Positions 50,890-60,530 of a DNA stretch of 64,000 nucleotides are shown one piece after another. How positions within the stretch are numbered: position 1 is the first letter of the stretch; each line of letters opens with the position of its first letter. A program made the position numbers and the translations under genes. Source of the DNA: Pantoea anthophila. GTDB taxonomy: Bacteria; Pseudomonadota; Gammaproteobacteria; Enterobacterales; Enterobacteriaceae. Where the stretch lies: the NCBI RefSeq assembly GCF_006494375.1, contig NZ_VHIZ01000024.1, forward strand, positions 27,854 through 91,853, given 5' to 3'. Below the pieces are notes generated by a model that saw only the letters and a program-made list of their open reading frames with translations, ran no database searches and had not been told where the DNA came from.

Positions 50890-51846
50890 ATGAGTCTTAA
50901 TTACCTGGATTTTGAACAGCCAATTGCAGAACTCGAAGCGAAGATTGATTCGCTGACTTCAATTGGTCGTCAGGATGATAAACACGTTAATCTGGATGAA
51001 GAAGTTCAGCGCCTGCGCGAGAAGAGCGTTGAGCTGACCCGTAAAATCTTCGCCGATTTAGGCGCATGGCAGATCGCTCAACTGGCGCGCCATCCTTTGC
51101 GTCCTTATACCTTTGACTACGTCCGCAACGCGTTCGACGATTTCGATGAGCTGGCGGGCGACCGTGCTTATGCGGATGACAAAGCGATTGTTGGCGGTAT
51201 TGCGCGTCTGGATGGACGTCCGGTGATGATTATCGGGCACCAGAAAGGCCGTGAGACCAAAGAGAAAATTCGCCGTAACTTCGGCATGCCAGCACCGGAA
51301 GGCTATCGCAAAGCGCTGCGCCTGATGGAGATGGCTGAGCGCTTCAAAATGCCTGTCATCACCTTCATCGACACCCCAGGTGCTTATCCGGGCGTGGGCG
51401 CGGAAGAGCGCGGGCAGTCTGAAGCGATTGCGCGTAACCTGCGTGAAATGTCTGGCCTGAAAGTACCGGTCATCTGTACGGTCATCGGTGAAGGCGGTTC
51501 AGGTGGTGCACTGGCCATCGGCGTGGGCGATAAAGTGAATATGCTGCAGTACAGCACCTATTCCGTTATCTCGCCGGAAGGCTGTGCCTCTATTCTGTGG
51601 AAAAGTGCAGATAAAGCGCCGCTGGCTGCGGAAGCGATGGGCATTACCGCTCACCGTCTGAAAGAGCTGAAGCTGATTGACTCCGTAATCCCGGAGCCGC
51701 TGGGTGGCGCGCATCGCCGTCCGGTCGACATGGCGCAGTCTCTGAAGCAGCAGCTGCTGGCCGATCTGGCCGAACTCGATGGGTTAAGCACTGAAGAGTT
51801 GCTGGACCGTCGTTATCAGCGCCTGATGAGCTACGGCTACGCCTGA
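50890..51846 (+). CDS. accA: Acetyl-CoA carboxylase carboxyltransferase alpha AccA
   Basis: AccA forms the carboxyltransferase with AccD, making malonyl-CoA for fatty acid synthesis. The 318 residues include [25 protein letters not shown] and [15 protein letters not shown]. It is the last gene of the plus-strand run before the terminator at 51863. Confidence 0.98.
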   Translation: MSLNYLDFEQPIAELEAKIDSLTSIGRQDDKHVNLDEEVQRLREKSVELTRKIFADLGAWQIAQLARHPLRPYTFDYVRNAFDDFDELAGDRAYADDKAIVGGIARLDGRPVMIIGHQKGRETKEKIRRNFGMPAPEGYRKALRLMEMAERFKMPVITFIDTPGAYPGVGAEERGQSEAIARNLREMSGLKVPVICTVIGEGGSGGALAIGVGDKVNMLQYSTYSVISPEGCASILWKSADKAPLAAEAMGITAHRLKELKLIDSVIPEPLGGAHRRPVDMAQSLKQQLLADLAELDGLSTEELLDRRYQRLMSYGYA

Positions 51847-51862
51847 TAAGTGCACTTCCATA

Positions 51863-51889
51863 AAAGCGGACTCCGGTCCGCTTTTTTTA
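51863..51889 (+). terminator. Terminator of accA
   Basis: AAAAGCGGAC and GTCCGCTTTT pair around TCCG and are followed by TTT. This closes the rnhB-dnaE-accA end of the run. Confidence 0.93.
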
Positions 51890-51976
51890 TGTCTGTACTT
51901 TCCCTCCACACGCTCACTCGCCGCTTTCAGTTTCCTCCTGGCTCCGCCTCGCTACACCTTACGGGGGTTAACGGTT

Positions 51977-52018
51977 ATGCTTGACCGGTTCCACCACAAT
52001 CAGGGAGACAGGCATTGA
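51977..52018 (+). CDS. Possible small ORF ending on the ldcC start
   Basis: A 13-codon frame (MLDRFHHNQGDRH) starts at ATG 51977 behind a GGGGGT site, and its TGA overlaps the TTG start of ldcC. The rest of the accA-ldcC gap (51890-51976) has no other clear feature. The frame may couple into ldcC or be chance. Confidence 0.3.
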   Translation: MLDRFHHNQGDRH

Positions 52019-54165
52019 ATATTCTGGCGATCATGGGCGCGCACGGCGTGTTTTACAAAGATGAACCGTTACGCGAACTCGACGCGGCGTTAAATCTGCA
52101 GGGCTTCCAGCTGCTTTACCCGAAAAACAGTGACGATCTGCTGAAACTGATCGAACACAACCCGCGTATCAGCGGTGTTATCTTCGACTGGGATGCGCAC
52201 AACAGTCCCGAACTGTGCGGAGAGATTAATCAGCTAAACGAATACCTGCCTCTGTATGCCTTTATCAATACCCACTCGCAGATGGATATCAGCATCAATG
52301 AGATGCGTATGCCGCTGCACTTTTTTGAGTATGCGCTGAATGCCGCCGAGGATATCGCGCTCCATATCCGGCAATACACGGATGACTATCTTGACCACAT
52401 CACGCCGCCGCTAACCAAAGCGCTGTTCACCTATGTGAAAGAGGGCAAGTACACCTTTTGCACGCCGGGCCATATGGCGGGCACCGCGTTTCAGAAGAGC
52501 CCGGTCGGCTGTCTGTTCTACGATTTCTTCGGGGCTAACACCCTGAAATCAGACATCTCGATTTCGGTGACCGAGCTGGGTTCACTACTTGACCACACCG
52601 GGCCGCACCTGGAAGCGGAAGAGTATATTGCGCGCACCTTCGGCGCCGAGCAGAGTTACATGGTGACCAACGGCACCTCGACCTCGAATAAAATTGTCGG
52701 GATGTATGCCGCTCCGGCGGGCAGCACCGTGCTGATCGATCGCAACTGCCACAAATCGCTGACCCATCTGCTGATGATGAGCGATCTGATCCCGATCTGG
52801 CTGAAGCCGACCCGCAATGCGCTGGGAATCCTTGGCGGCATCCCGAAGCAGGAGTTCACCCGCGACGCGATAGCGCATAAAGTGGCATCGACTGACAGAG
52901 CCACCTGGCCGGTGCATGCGGTCATTACTAACTCCACCTATGACGGGCTGCTCTACAACACCCAGTACATCAAAGAGACGCTGGCTGTGCCGTCGATTCA
53001 TTTCGACTCCGCCTGGGTGCCTTACACCAATTTCCACCCGATTTACGCGGGCAAAAGCGGCATGAGCGGAGACCGCATTCCGGGCAAGGTGGTATATGAA
53101 ACGCAGTCGACCCATAAACTGCTGGCGGCGTTCTCTCAGGCATCCATGATCCACATTAAAGGCGACTACGACGAGCAGACGTTTAACGAAGCCTACATGA
53201 TGCACACCACCACCTCACCTAACTACGCCATCGTCTCCTCTATTGAAACCGCCGCTGCCATGCTGCGCGGCAATCCGGGTAAGCGTTTGATCAATCGATC
53301 GGTCGAACGCGCGCTTCATTTCCGCCGTGAGATCCAGCGGCTGCGTGAAGAGTCTGACAGCTGGTTCTTTGACATCTGGCAGCCGGAACAGGTTGACGAA
53401 GCGCAGTGCTGGCCGATCCAGCCGGGCGACGAAGCGTGGCATGGATTTACGCAGGCCGATCGCGATCACATGTATCTCGATCCGATCAAGGTGACAATCC
53501 TGACGCCGGGCATGAGTGAGCTGGGGGAGATGGCGGAAGAGGGGATCCCGGCGGCGCTGGTGGCGAAGTTTCTGGATGAGCGCGGCATCGTGGTGGAGAA
53601 AACCGGCCCCTATAACCTGCTGTTCCTGTTCAGTATCGGCATCGATAAAACCAAGGCGATGAGCGTGCTGCGCGGGCTGACCGAATTTAAACGCGCCTAC
53701 GATCTGAATCTGCGGGTGAAAAACATGCTGCCCGATCTCTACGCAGAGGATCCCGACTTCTATCGCAACATGCGCATTCAGACCCTGGCGCAGGGGATCC
53801 ATCAGCTGATCCGCCATCACGATCTGCCGCGTCTGATGCTGCAGGCATTCGACGTGCTGCCTGAAATGAAGATGACACCGCATCAGGCGTTTCAGCAGCA
53901 GGTGAAGGGCAACATCGAAACGGTGGATATCAGTGAGCTGGTCGGGCGGGTTTCGGCCAACATGATTCTGCCCTATCCGCCGGGCGTTCCCCTGGTGATG
54001 CCGGGAGAGATGATCACTGAGAAGAGTCGTGCGGTGCTCGATTTCCTGCTAATGCTGTGCAGCATTGGCCGGCACTATCCGGGGTTTGAAACCGACATTC
54101 ACGGTGCCAGCCTGACGGAAGAGGGCGAATACCGTGTGCGCGTGCTGAAAAACGACCCGGCATAA
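52015..54165 (+). CDS. ldcC: Constitutive lysine decarboxylase LdcC
   Basis: LdcC decarboxylates lysine to cadaverine, a polyamine. The order is an N-terminal wing domain, a PLP aminotransferase-fold core with Lys368 (TQSTHKLLAAF), and a C-terminal domain. The TTG at 52015 follows an AGGGAG site and gives NILAIMGAHGVFY, the E. coli alignment. Length is 716 residues. No cadaverine/lysine antiporter gene or CadC is near, in keeping with LdcC rather than CadA. Confidence 0.95.
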   Translation: MNILAIMGAHGVFYKDEPLRELDAALNLQGFQLLYPKNSDDLLKLIEHNPRISGVIFDWDAHNSPELCGEINQLNEYLPLYAFINTHSQMDISINEMRMPLHFFEYALNAAEDIALHIRQYTDDYLDHITPPLTKALFTYVKEGKYTFCTPGHMAGTAFQKSPVGCLFYDFFGANTLKSDISISVTELGSLLDHTGPHLEAEEYIARTFGAEQSYMVTNGTSTSNKIVGMYAAPAGSTVLIDRNCHKSLTHLLMMSDLIPIWLKPTRNALGILGGIPKQEFTRDAIAHKVASTDRATWPVHAVITNSTYDGLLYNTQYIKETLAVPSIHFDSAWVPYTNFHPIYAGKSGMSGDRIPGKVVYETQSTHKLLAAFSQASMIHIKGDYDEQTFNEAYMMHTTTSPNYAIVSSIETAAAMLRGNPGKRLINRSVERALHFRREIQRLREESDSWFFDIWQPEQVDEAQCWPIQPGDEAWHGFTQADRDHMYLDPIKVTILTPGMSELGEMAEEGIPAALVAKFLDERGIVVEKTGPYNLLFLFSIGIDKTKAMSVLRGLTEFKRAYDLNLRVKNMLPDLYAEDPDFYRNMRIQTLAQGIHQLIRHHDLPRLMLQAFDVLPEMKMTPHQAFQQQVKGNIETVDISELVGRVSANMILPYPPGVPLVMPGEMITEKSRAVLDFLLMLCSIGRHYPGFETDIHGASLTEEGEYRVRVLKNDPA

Positions 54166-54193
54166 ATTTTTAAATTTTATCAGCGGCGGGATG

Positions 54194-54222
54194 CCTGATT
54201 CAGGCAACCTGCCCGAATCAGG
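54194..54222 (+). other. Inverted repeat overlapping the yaeR ribosome site
   Basis: CCTGATTC (54194-54201) pairs with GAATCAGG (54215-54222), with CAGG-CAA-CCTG inside. The right arm contains most of the AGGA site of yaeR (54220-54223). Confidence 0.55.
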
Positions 54223-54231
54223 ATATTCAAC

Positions 54232-54621
54232 ATGTTGCAGTTAAACGATATTCACCACATCGCCATCATCGCCTCTGACTATCCGCGCAGCAAAGCCTTC
54301 TATTGCGATGTGCTGGGTTTTCGACTGATGGGCGAAGTTTACCGCGAAGCGCGCGACTCCTGGAAAGGCGATCTCGCGTTAGGGGATCGCTATACCATTG
54401 AGCTTTTCTCGTTTCCCGAACCCCCTGCACGGGTCAGTCACCCCGAGGCGTGCGGTCTGCGCCATCTGGCCTTTACCGTGCCGGATGTGGCCGCAGCGGT
54501 GGCGACGCTGGCTGAAAAAGGTGTGATCTGCGAGCCGATTCGCATTGATGAACTCACCGGTAAAGCCTGTACTTTCTTTGCCGACCCGGATGGTTTGCCG
54601 CTGGAGCTCTATCAGGCGTAA
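54232..54621 (+). CDS. yaeR: VOC family protein YaeR
   Basis: YaeR is a glyoxalase/bleomycin-resistance (VOC) fold protein of unknown substrate. Two beta-alpha-beta-beta-beta units are visible, with metal-type residues in IHHIAIIA, TIELFS, LRHLAFTV and LELYQA. Length 129 residues. It lies 66 bases after ldcC and 52 before tilS. Confidence 0.92.
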   Translation: MLQLNDIHHIAIIASDYPRSKAFYCDVLGFRLMGEVYREARDSWKGDLALGDRYTIELFSFPEPPARVSHPEACGLRHLAFTVPDVAAAVATLAEKGVICEPIRIDELTGKACTFFADPDGLPLELYQA

Positions 54622-54673
54622 ACTAGCGCGCTCGGCGGGCGACATTTAGTGGCCCGATATTCTGGATTCTGCG

Positions 54674-55993
54674 ATGTCTTTGCCCGCTTTTGACTCACTG
54701 CTGCAACCGGACGCTGCCCTGGTGGTCGCGTTCAGCGGCGGACTTGACTCCACCGTGCTGCTGCATCAGCTTCGTGACTGGCAGCAGCAGCATCCTCAGT
54801 CGCGTCTGCGGGCGCTGCATGTTCACCACGGACTCAGCCCGAATGCTGACCGCTGGGCGGCCCACTGCCAGGCGATATGCGAACAGTGGCAGCTGACGTG
54901 TGACGTGCTGCACGTCACCGTTGACGGCAGTGAAAAGGGCATTGAGGCGGCGGCACGCACCGCCCGTTATCAGGCGCTGGGCGCGGCGCTGCAGCCGGAC
55001 GAGCAGCTACTGACGGCGCAGCATCTCGACGATCAGTGTGAAACCTTTATGCTGGCGCTGAAGCGCGGCAGCGGTCCGGCCGGGCTGGCGGCCATGCCCG
55101 TAGTGCGCAGGCTGGGTTCCCATCGGCTGTTACGTCCTCTGCTTAATCAGTCACGACAGTCGCTTGAAGCCTATGCTCATGCCCATCAGCTGGTGTGGAT
55201 CGAAGACGAGAGTAATCAGGATCTGCGCTACGACCGTAACTTTCTGCGTCAGCGGCTGCTGCCTGAACTCTCTCAGCGCTGGCCCCACTTTGCCGAGGCG
55301 ACCGCCCGAAGCGCAGCCCTGTGCAGTGAGCAGGAGCAGCTGCTGGATGAACTTCTCGCCGGAGAGCTGGCTGAGCGCGTCCAGCCGGATGGCAGTCTGC
55401 ACTTTCCCCCGCTGATGACGATGAGTGAGCCGCGCGCTAACGCCTTACTGCGTCGCTGGATCGCCGGGCAGGGCGGAGCGATGCCCTCCCGCGACGCGCT
55501 GCAGCGCATCCGCAATGAGGTGATGGCGAGTCGTGAGGATGCGCAGCCTCGTCTGCGATTCGGTCAGGCGGAACTGCGGCGATACCGGCAGCAGCTCTAC
55601 TGGCTGCCGGTGCGCAGTTCGCTGCGCGACACGGTGCTGATGTGGCCCGATCGCTGCCAGCCGCTGACGCTGCCGCAAAGCCTCGGCACGCTGCGTGCCA
55701 GCCAGGCGCAGAGCCTGTTGCGCCATCCGCAGCCCGATGAGCAGGTCAGCGTGCGATTTCACGCGCAGGGCCAGGTGCATCTGGTGGGGCGGGAAGGGGG
55801 ACGGGAGATGAAGAAGCTCTGGCAGGCACTGCATATTCCTCCATGGCAGCGCGAGCGGCTGCCGCTAATTTTTTATAATCAGACGCTGGTCTGTGTTCCG
55901 GATCTCTTTATCACCCGGGAGGGTGCGTCATGCGATGAGCAGGGCTGGCAGATTGTCTGGGACAGGGCCGCCTGCACAGGAGCTGAACAATGA
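54674..55993 (+). CDS. tilS: tRNA(Ile)-lysidine synthase TilS
   Basis: TilS changes C34 of the tRNA(Ile2) CAU anticodon to lysidine so that it reads AUA. The PP-loop SGGLDST is at residues 21-27, and the C-terminal tRNA-recognition domain ends in SCDEQGWQIVWDR. Length is 439 residues against 432. Its stop codon overlaps the cytochrome gene start as ATGA, an arrangement not seen in E. coli. Confidence 0.96.
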   Translation: MSLPAFDSLLQPDAALVVAFSGGLDSTVLLHQLRDWQQQHPQSRLRALHVHHGLSPNADRWAAHCQAICEQWQLTCDVLHVTVDGSEKGIEAAARTARYQALGAALQPDEQLLTAQHLDDQCETFMLALKRGSGPAGLAAMPVVRRLGSHRLLRPLLNQSRQSLEAYAHAHQLVWIEDESNQDLRYDRNFLRQRLLPELSQRWPHFAEATARSAALCSEQEQLLDELLAGELAERVQPDGSLHFPPLMTMSEPRANALLRRWIAGQGGAMPSRDALQRIRNEVMASREDAQPRLRFGQAELRRYRQQLYWLPVRSSLRDTVLMWPDRCQPLTLPQSLGTLRASQAQSLLRHPQPDEQVSVRFHAQGQVHLVGREGGREMKKLWQALHIPPWQRERLPLIFYNQTLVCVPDLFITREGASCDEQGWQIVWDRAACTGAEQ

Positions 55994-56298
55994 AAACGTG
56001 GCTGATCGGCGCCCTGATGGCCGCTGTATTACCGGCCTGGGCCGCTGGCGATGCGCAGCGTGGCGCAGAGAAAGCGGGCAGCTGTATGGCGTGTCACGGC
56101 GCGGAAGGCAAGGCGACCGTGCCGCTTTATCCCAGTCTGGCCGGGCAGCACGCCCCGTATCTTGAACATGCGCTGCAGGCTTATAAAAAGGGCGAGCGCA
56201 GTGGCGGTCAGGCTGAGGTCATGAAGGCGTTTGTTGCGGGATTAAGTGATGACGATATGGCGGATCTGGCGGCGTATTACAGTTCGCTGCAGCCCTGA
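55990..56298 (+). CDS. Periplasmic c-type cytochrome (c553/class I-like)
   Basis: The 102-residue protein has a signal peptide ending near AWA-AGDA, a single haem site CMACH (Cys32, Cys35, His36) and a candidate axial Met78 (EVMKAF), with the closing helix MADLAAYYSSLQ typical of c553-like class I cytochromes. It would accept or donate electrons in the periplasm; its partner is not known. Its ATG overlaps the tilS stop by four bases, so it is probably translated together with a tRNA-modifying enzyme, an unexpected pairing. It is absent from this position in E. coli. It needs the Ccm maturation system elsewhere. Confidence 0.9.
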   Translation: MKTWLIGALMAAVLPAWAAGDAQRGAEKAGSCMACHGAEGKATVPLYPSLAGQHAPYLEHALQAYKKGERSGGQAEVMKAFVAGLSDDDMADLAAYYSSLQP

Positions 56299-56338
56299 GT
56301 GTGACAGGGGCGGGGATGTCCCGCCCGGAAGGAGTGAA

Positions 56339-56599
56339 TTACTCTGCGCTGACAACCACCGTGCCCAGCTCGGGATGGGTAAAGCTGGCGATGTGGTCGA
56401 GACGTAACTCGCGATGTTCACCAGAGAGATCGATAGCCAGATATTCCACGTTCTTACGTGAAAAAATCTCTTTCGCCTTTGCCTTCAGCTGCTCGCCATC
56501 TTTCATGTCCAGTGACAGCATCCAGTTTTTCTGACAGGCGAGTTCCAGGTTATCGTAATCATCGCAATTGATGGGGTGGTACGCTTCATTAATCAACAT
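56339..56599 (-). CDS. rof: Rho-binding antiterminator Rof
   Basis: Rof (YaeO) binds Rho and inhibits termination. The 86 residues match the family from [15 protein letters not shown] to the closing GTVVVSAE. It overlaps yaeP by 11 bases on the same strand; the pair is usual in enterobacteria. Confidence 0.93.
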   Translation of the reverse strand: MLINEAYHPINCDDYDNLELACQKNWMLSLDMKDGEQLKAKAKEIFSRKNVEYLAIDLSGEHRELRLDHIASFTHPELGTVVVSAE

Positions 56600-56786
56600 A
56601 GTCGCTCACCAATAAGTTAGCAGCGGCGTAGGCCGCCTGTTCCCTGACAGAAGAGTTTAGCTCACTATTTGCGGCAATATCATCAAGTGCCTTCAATGCG
56701 CAGCCAATCGCATCCGGTATGTAACCTAAATCTCCGCTACCGATTTCGGCATATTTGCGGCGAACTAACTCACAATAATTTTGCAC
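56589..56786 (-). CDS. yaeP: UPF0253 family protein YaeP
   Basis: YaeP is a conserved 65-residue protein of unknown role that precedes rof. Its residues [18 protein letters not shown] and [14 protein letters not shown] match E. coli. The ATG follows GAGGAGG closely. Confidence 0.92.
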   Translation of the reverse strand: MQNYCELVRRKYAEIGSGDLGYIPDAIGCALKALDDIAANSELNSSVREQAAYAAANLLVSDYVD

Positions 56787-56829
56787 ATGATCCTCCTCGG
56801 CAGAGCGTAGATACTCTGATTAACTGGCG

Positions 56830-56835
56830 ACTATA
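56830..56835 (-). promoter_or_regulatory. -10 element of yaeP-rof
   Basis: On the minus strand the sequence reads TGGTATAGT, an extended -10 (TGn plus TATAGT), about 45 bases before yaeP. The -35 is weak. Confidence 0.5.
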
Positions 56836-57003
56836 CCATAGCCATTTACAGGAAATCAGCCTGCGTAAAGCAGGAACAGCACGTAAAACACTGCTAAAGT
56901 GACAGATTCCGCTGGCTGCCGCGCAAAGCAGGATCGCACAAAAGGTTAAGTTGATGAACAGGTTATCAGAGGTAAAGGTCATGAAGCAGGGGAGAGGAGA
57001 GCG

Positions 57004-57414
57004 ATGATTATGCTGTCCCGTTCGGTTGAGATCCCGGACAGTGAGATTGAGCTGACGGCGATACGCGCTCAGGGAGCGGGTGGGCAACATGTCAATAAAG
57101 CCAGCACGGCTATCCATCTGCGTTTTGACATTGCCGCCTCTTCACTGCCCGCCTTCTATAAAGAGCGGCTGCTTACCGCCAGCCATCATCTGATCACTGC
57201 TGAAGGCGTCGTGGTGATCAAGGCGCAGGAGTACCGCAGTCAGGAGATGAATCGCGAAGCCGCGCTGCAACGGCTGCTCAATCTGATCCGCGAACTGAGC
57301 ACGGTCGAAAAAGTGCGTCGCGCTACGCGGCCGACCCGCGCGTCAAAAGAGCGACGACTGGAAGGAAAAGCGCGCCGCAGCAGTACCAAAGCGATGCGTG
57401 GCAGAGTGCAATAA
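57004..57414 (+). CDS. arfB: Alternative ribosome-rescue factor ArfB
   Basis: ArfB (YaeJ) hydrolyses peptidyl-tRNA on stalled ribosomes. The GGQ motif is at residues 26-28 (GAGGQHVNK), and the basic tail ([15 protein letters not shown]...) enters the mRNA channel. Length is 136 residues against 140. In E. coli nlpE follows; here proS on the opposite strand comes next. Confidence 0.96.
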   Translation: MIMLSRSVEIPDSEIELTAIRAQGAGGQHVNKASTAIHLRFDIAASSLPAFYKERLLTASHHLITAEGVVVIKAQEYRSQEMNREAALQRLLNLIRELSTVEKVRRATRPTRASKERRLEGKARRSSTKAMRGRVQ

Positions 57415-57439
57415 AAAACGCCCCGCAGGCGGGGCGTTT
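57411..57439 (-). terminator. Terminator of proS, opposite arfB end
   Basis: AAACGCCCC and GGGGCGTTT pair around GCAGGC. The A-run (57413-57418) gives T residues on the minus strand after the stem. It probably serves proS and partly arfB. Confidence 0.85.
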
Positions 57440-57494
57440 GAGTGCTTATGGCTTCAGAGGCGAGCCGCGAAGAGATCCAGCCCGCGCTGAGAAC

Positions 57495-59213
57495 TTACTT
57501 ATTCAGCGCCTTCAGCAGGAAATCGACGATCTCATCCTGCTTAATCATCTGCTTCTCACCGGCACGACGTGATTTGTACTCAATCTCCTGATTATCGAGA
57601 TTGCGATCGCCAATGACGATGGTGTGTGGCACACCGATCAGTTCCATATCAGCGAACATCACGCCCGGACGTTCTTTACGGTCATCCAGAATCACGTCGA
57701 CGCCTTTCGCGCGCAGTGTGGCATACAGCTCTTCCGCCAGCTCTTTCACCCGGAAGGATTTCTGCATATTCATGGGCAGAATCGCGACCTCAAACGGAGC
57801 CAGTGCAGCCGGCCAGATGATGCCGCGCTCGTCATGGTTCTGCTCGATCGCCGCGGCGACAACACGGGTGATGCCGATGCCGTAGCAGCCCATGCTCATT
57901 ATCTGGTTGCGGCCATCTTCGCCCTGAACAGAGGCTTTCAGCGCGTCCGAATATTTCGTGCCGAGCTGGAAAATGTGACCCACTTCGATGCCGCGCTTAA
58001 TCTGCAGCGTGCCTTTGCCATCCGGGCTCAGATCGCCTTCAACCACGTTACGGATATCCGCAACGCTGGCCAGCGGCAGATCGCGCTCCCAGTTAATGCC
58101 GAAGTAGTGCTTACCATCGACGTTAGCACCGGCGCTGAAGTCACTCATCTTCGCGACGGTACGGTCTGCGATGATCGGCATCTGCAGGCCGACCGGCCCG
58201 ATTGAACCCGGACCTGCACCCACTGCCGCGCGAATCTCTTCTTCAGTCGCGAAGACCAGCGGTGATGCCACGATAGCTGACTTTTCTGCTTTGATTTCGT
58301 TCAGCTGATGATCGCCACGAACCAGCAGGGCAACCAGCGCATGACCGCTCTCTTCCGCGCCTTTAACAATCAGCGTTTTCACGGTTTTCTCAACCGGCAC
58401 ATCAAATTGCTCAACCAGCTCCGCGATGGTTTTTGCGTCTGGCGTCTCAACCAGCTGCATCGCCTGCGACGGCGCAGCGCGTTCACCGGCCGGTGCGACG
58501 GCTTCGGCCAGCTCGATGTTGGCGGCGTAATCAGAATCGGTTGAGAAGATCACATCGTCTTCACCGCTCTGGGCCAGCACCTGGAACTCGTGTGATGCAC
58601 TGCCACCAATAGAGCCGGTGTCGGCCTGTACGGCACGGAAATCCAGGCCCATACGGCTGAAGATCTGGCTGTAGGCGCGATACATCGCATCATAGGTTTC
58701 CTGCAGCGATTCCTGCGACACGTGGAAAGAGTAGGCATCTTTCATGGTGAATTCGCGCGAACGCATCACGCCAAAGCGCGGACGCACTTCGTCACGGAAT
58801 TTGGTCTGGATCTGATAGAGGTTCAGTGGCAGCTGCTTATAAGAGCTCAGCTCATTACGGATCAGGTCGGTGACCACCTCTTCATGCGTCGGACCCAGCA
58901 CAAACGGACGTTCGTGGCGGTCGGCAATACGTAACAGCTCCGGGCCATACTCCTCCCAGCGACCGCTCTCCTGCCACAGGTCGGCAGGCTGCACGACCGG
59001 CATTAAAATCTCAACCGCACCCGCGTTGTTCATCTCTTCGCGCACGATGTTTTCGACTTTTTTCAGCACGCGAACCCCGGTCGGCAACCAGGTGTACAAG
59101 CCAGAAGCCAGTTTGCGGATCATACCGGCGCGCAGCATCAGTTGGTGGCTGATCACTTCGGCGTCGGAAGGCGTCTCTTTCTGAGTAGAGAGCAGATATT
59201 GAGTAGTACGCAT
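57495..59213 (-). CDS. proS: Prolyl-tRNA synthetase ProS
   Basis: ProS charges tRNA(Pro) and has an INS editing domain against alanine. Class II motif 2 ([24 protein letters not shown]), the inserted editing domain in the middle and motif 3 ([10 protein letters not shown]) are visible. Length is 572 residues. It is monocistronic, with a terminator 55 bases beyond its end. Confidence 0.98.
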   Translation of the reverse strand: MRTTQYLLSTQKETPSDAEVISHQLMLRAGMIRKLASGLYTWLPTGVRVLKKVENIVREEMNNAGAVEILMPVVQPADLWQESGRWEEYGPELLRIADRHERPFVLGPTHEEVVTDLIRNELSSYKQLPLNLYQIQTKFRDEVRPRFGVMRSREFTMKDAYSFHVSQESLQETYDAMYRAYSQIFSRMGLDFRAVQADTGSIGGSASHEFQVLAQSGEDDVIFSTDSDYAANIELAEAVAPAGERAAPSQAMQLVETPDAKTIAELVEQFDVPVEKTVKTLIVKGAEESGHALVALLVRGDHQLNEIKAEKSAIVASPLVFATEEEIRAAVGAGPGSIGPVGLQMPIIADRTVAKMSDFSAGANVDGKHYFGINWERDLPLASVADIRNVVEGDLSPDGKGTLQIKRGIEVGHIFQLGTKYSDALKASVQGEDGRNQIMSMGCYGIGITRVVAAAIEQNHDERGIIWPAALAPFEVAILPMNMQKSFRVKELAEELYATLRAKGVDVILDDRKERPGVMFADMELIGVPHTIVIGDRNLDNQEIEYKSRRAGEKQMIKQDEIVDFLLKALNK

Positions 59214-59302
59214 TGATTACGGTTCCAGTTGATCGGAAAGTCACAGACAGAAATTTGCTGGCGGCTAGTGTACCAGTGAGATCACTGGCTCAAAAGCGGG
59301 TT

Positions 59303-60007
59303 TTAACGCGGGTCGATAGCGATCACTTCTGTCCCGGCATCGTCAATGCGCCAGCGTACATTAAAATCCATCAGCCAGGCCGCATATTCCCGCTCCTCTG
59401 CCTGGCCCTGACGGTAAGCGGGACGGGGATCCTGCGCCAGCACGTCACGGATAAAACGCGCCAGATGGGGATAGCGGGCATGCTGTTGCAGCTGCGCCTG
59501 CGCCAGCACGGAAAAGCGCACCGGCATTGTGGCCGCCGGTGCTGCCTGGGCAAATCCCGCCCGGGCTTCGGGCAGCGCTTCGGCAAAAGGCAGATAGGGT
59601 TTGATATCCACGATGGGGGTGCCATCGACCAGATCCAGACTGCCAAGCTGCAGGATCACCTGCTGCTTCTCAAGCCTGATCTCTTTCAGCTCGACCAGCG
59701 ACATGCCAATCGGGTTGGGACGAAACGTTGAACGGGTTGCAAAGACACCCATGCGCGCATTGCCGCCCAGTCGGGGAGGGCGAACCGTGGGACGCCAGCC
59801 GCCTGCCATCGTCTGATGAAAGACAAACAGCAGCCAGAGGTGACTGAACGCTTCCAGTCCGCGAACCGCTTCCGGCTGATTGTACGGGGGCAGCAGGTGC
59901 AGTTCTCCGCCGCCATCCTGCACCAGCCCTGGCTGACGCGGCACGGCAAACTTCTCTTTCCACGGCGAGCGGATGACCCCAATCTGCGCAAAGGTGAATT
60001 CACTCAT
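59303..60007 (-). CDS. trmO: tRNA (adenine-N6)-methyltransferase TrmO
   Basis: TrmO (TsaA, YaeB) methylates t6A37 in tRNA(Thr) to m6t6A. The N-terminal barrel motif RSTFRPNPIGMS and the VDIKPYL segment match. The ATG at 60007 gives 234 residues and overlaps the rcsF stop by four bases (ATGA). Confidence 0.93.
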   Translation of the reverse strand: MSEFTFAQIGVIRSPWKEKFAVPRQPGLVQDGGGELHLLPPYNQPEAVRGLEAFSHLWLLFVFHQTMAGGWRPTVRPPRLGGNARMGVFATRSTFRPNPIGMSLVELKEIRLEKQQVILQLGSLDLVDGTPIVDIKPYLPFAEALPEARAGFAQAAPAATMPVRFSVLAQAQLQQHARYPHLARFIRDVLAQDPRPAYRQGQAEEREYAAWLMDFNVRWRIDDAGTEVIAIDPR

Positions 60008-60402
60008 TGATTGCTGACTTTCAATGCCGAGCCCTGACACACTGCCTGACGGTAGCACCCTGGCGTACCCGTCACAATTTCACACTTGTGCAGCAGCACC
60101 GCATTGGCTTTCATCTGTGACGCCCGGATCTGCAGACGTTTACGGGCCGTGGCGATGTTAGCGGGCGAGTTCTGATTGCTGATCTGGCAATCCTCAGCAG
60201 AGACTTCACCCAGATCGCGGAACGGTTTGCTGACCAGATCGGCGGCATCCGTGTAGAGCTTAACCGGTGCGGGGCGGGCAGCGGGTTTGCGGGTCGGTTC
60301 AGTGGAGTGCTGCGGCCTGGACGGTGCGCTGGTTATCGGGTGATACTCATGAACACACCCTGTCAGCATCAATGCTAACAAGCCGAGCGGTAAAAAACGC
60401 AT
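60004..60402 (-). CDS. rcsF: Outer-membrane lipoprotein RcsF
   Basis: RcsF senses outer-membrane and peptidoglycan damage and signals to the Rcs phosphorelay. A lipobox LTGC with lipidated Cys16, a proline-rich linker and four cysteines in the C-terminal domain (DCQISN, HKCEIV, GCYRQAVC) are present. Length is 132 residues. It precedes trmO with a four-base overlap. Confidence 0.94.
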   Translation of the reverse strand: MRFLPLGLLALMLTGCVHEYHPITSAPSRPQHSTEPTRKPAARPAPVKLYTDAADLVSKPFRDLGEVSAEDCQISNQNSPANIATARKRLQIRASQMKANAVLLHKCEIVTGTPGCYRQAVCQGSALKVSNQ

Positions 60403-60483
60403 GGCAACATCCTCAGGTTTCCAAAAGTGGCGTTATTGAAACAAGGACAGGAATAAATAACAAGTCGGGCAGGGCAGGCTGTA

Positions 60484-60509
60484 ACAGAAAGGGCGGCATA
60501 GCGCCGCCC
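60484..60509 (-). terminator. Terminator of metNIQ
   Basis: GGGCGGC and GCCGCCC pair around ATAGC; on the minus strand the stem is followed by TTTCTG, about 20 bases after the metQ stop. Confidence 0.8.
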
Positions 60510-60530
60510 CTGGTGAGAATGTCGGCTGAC

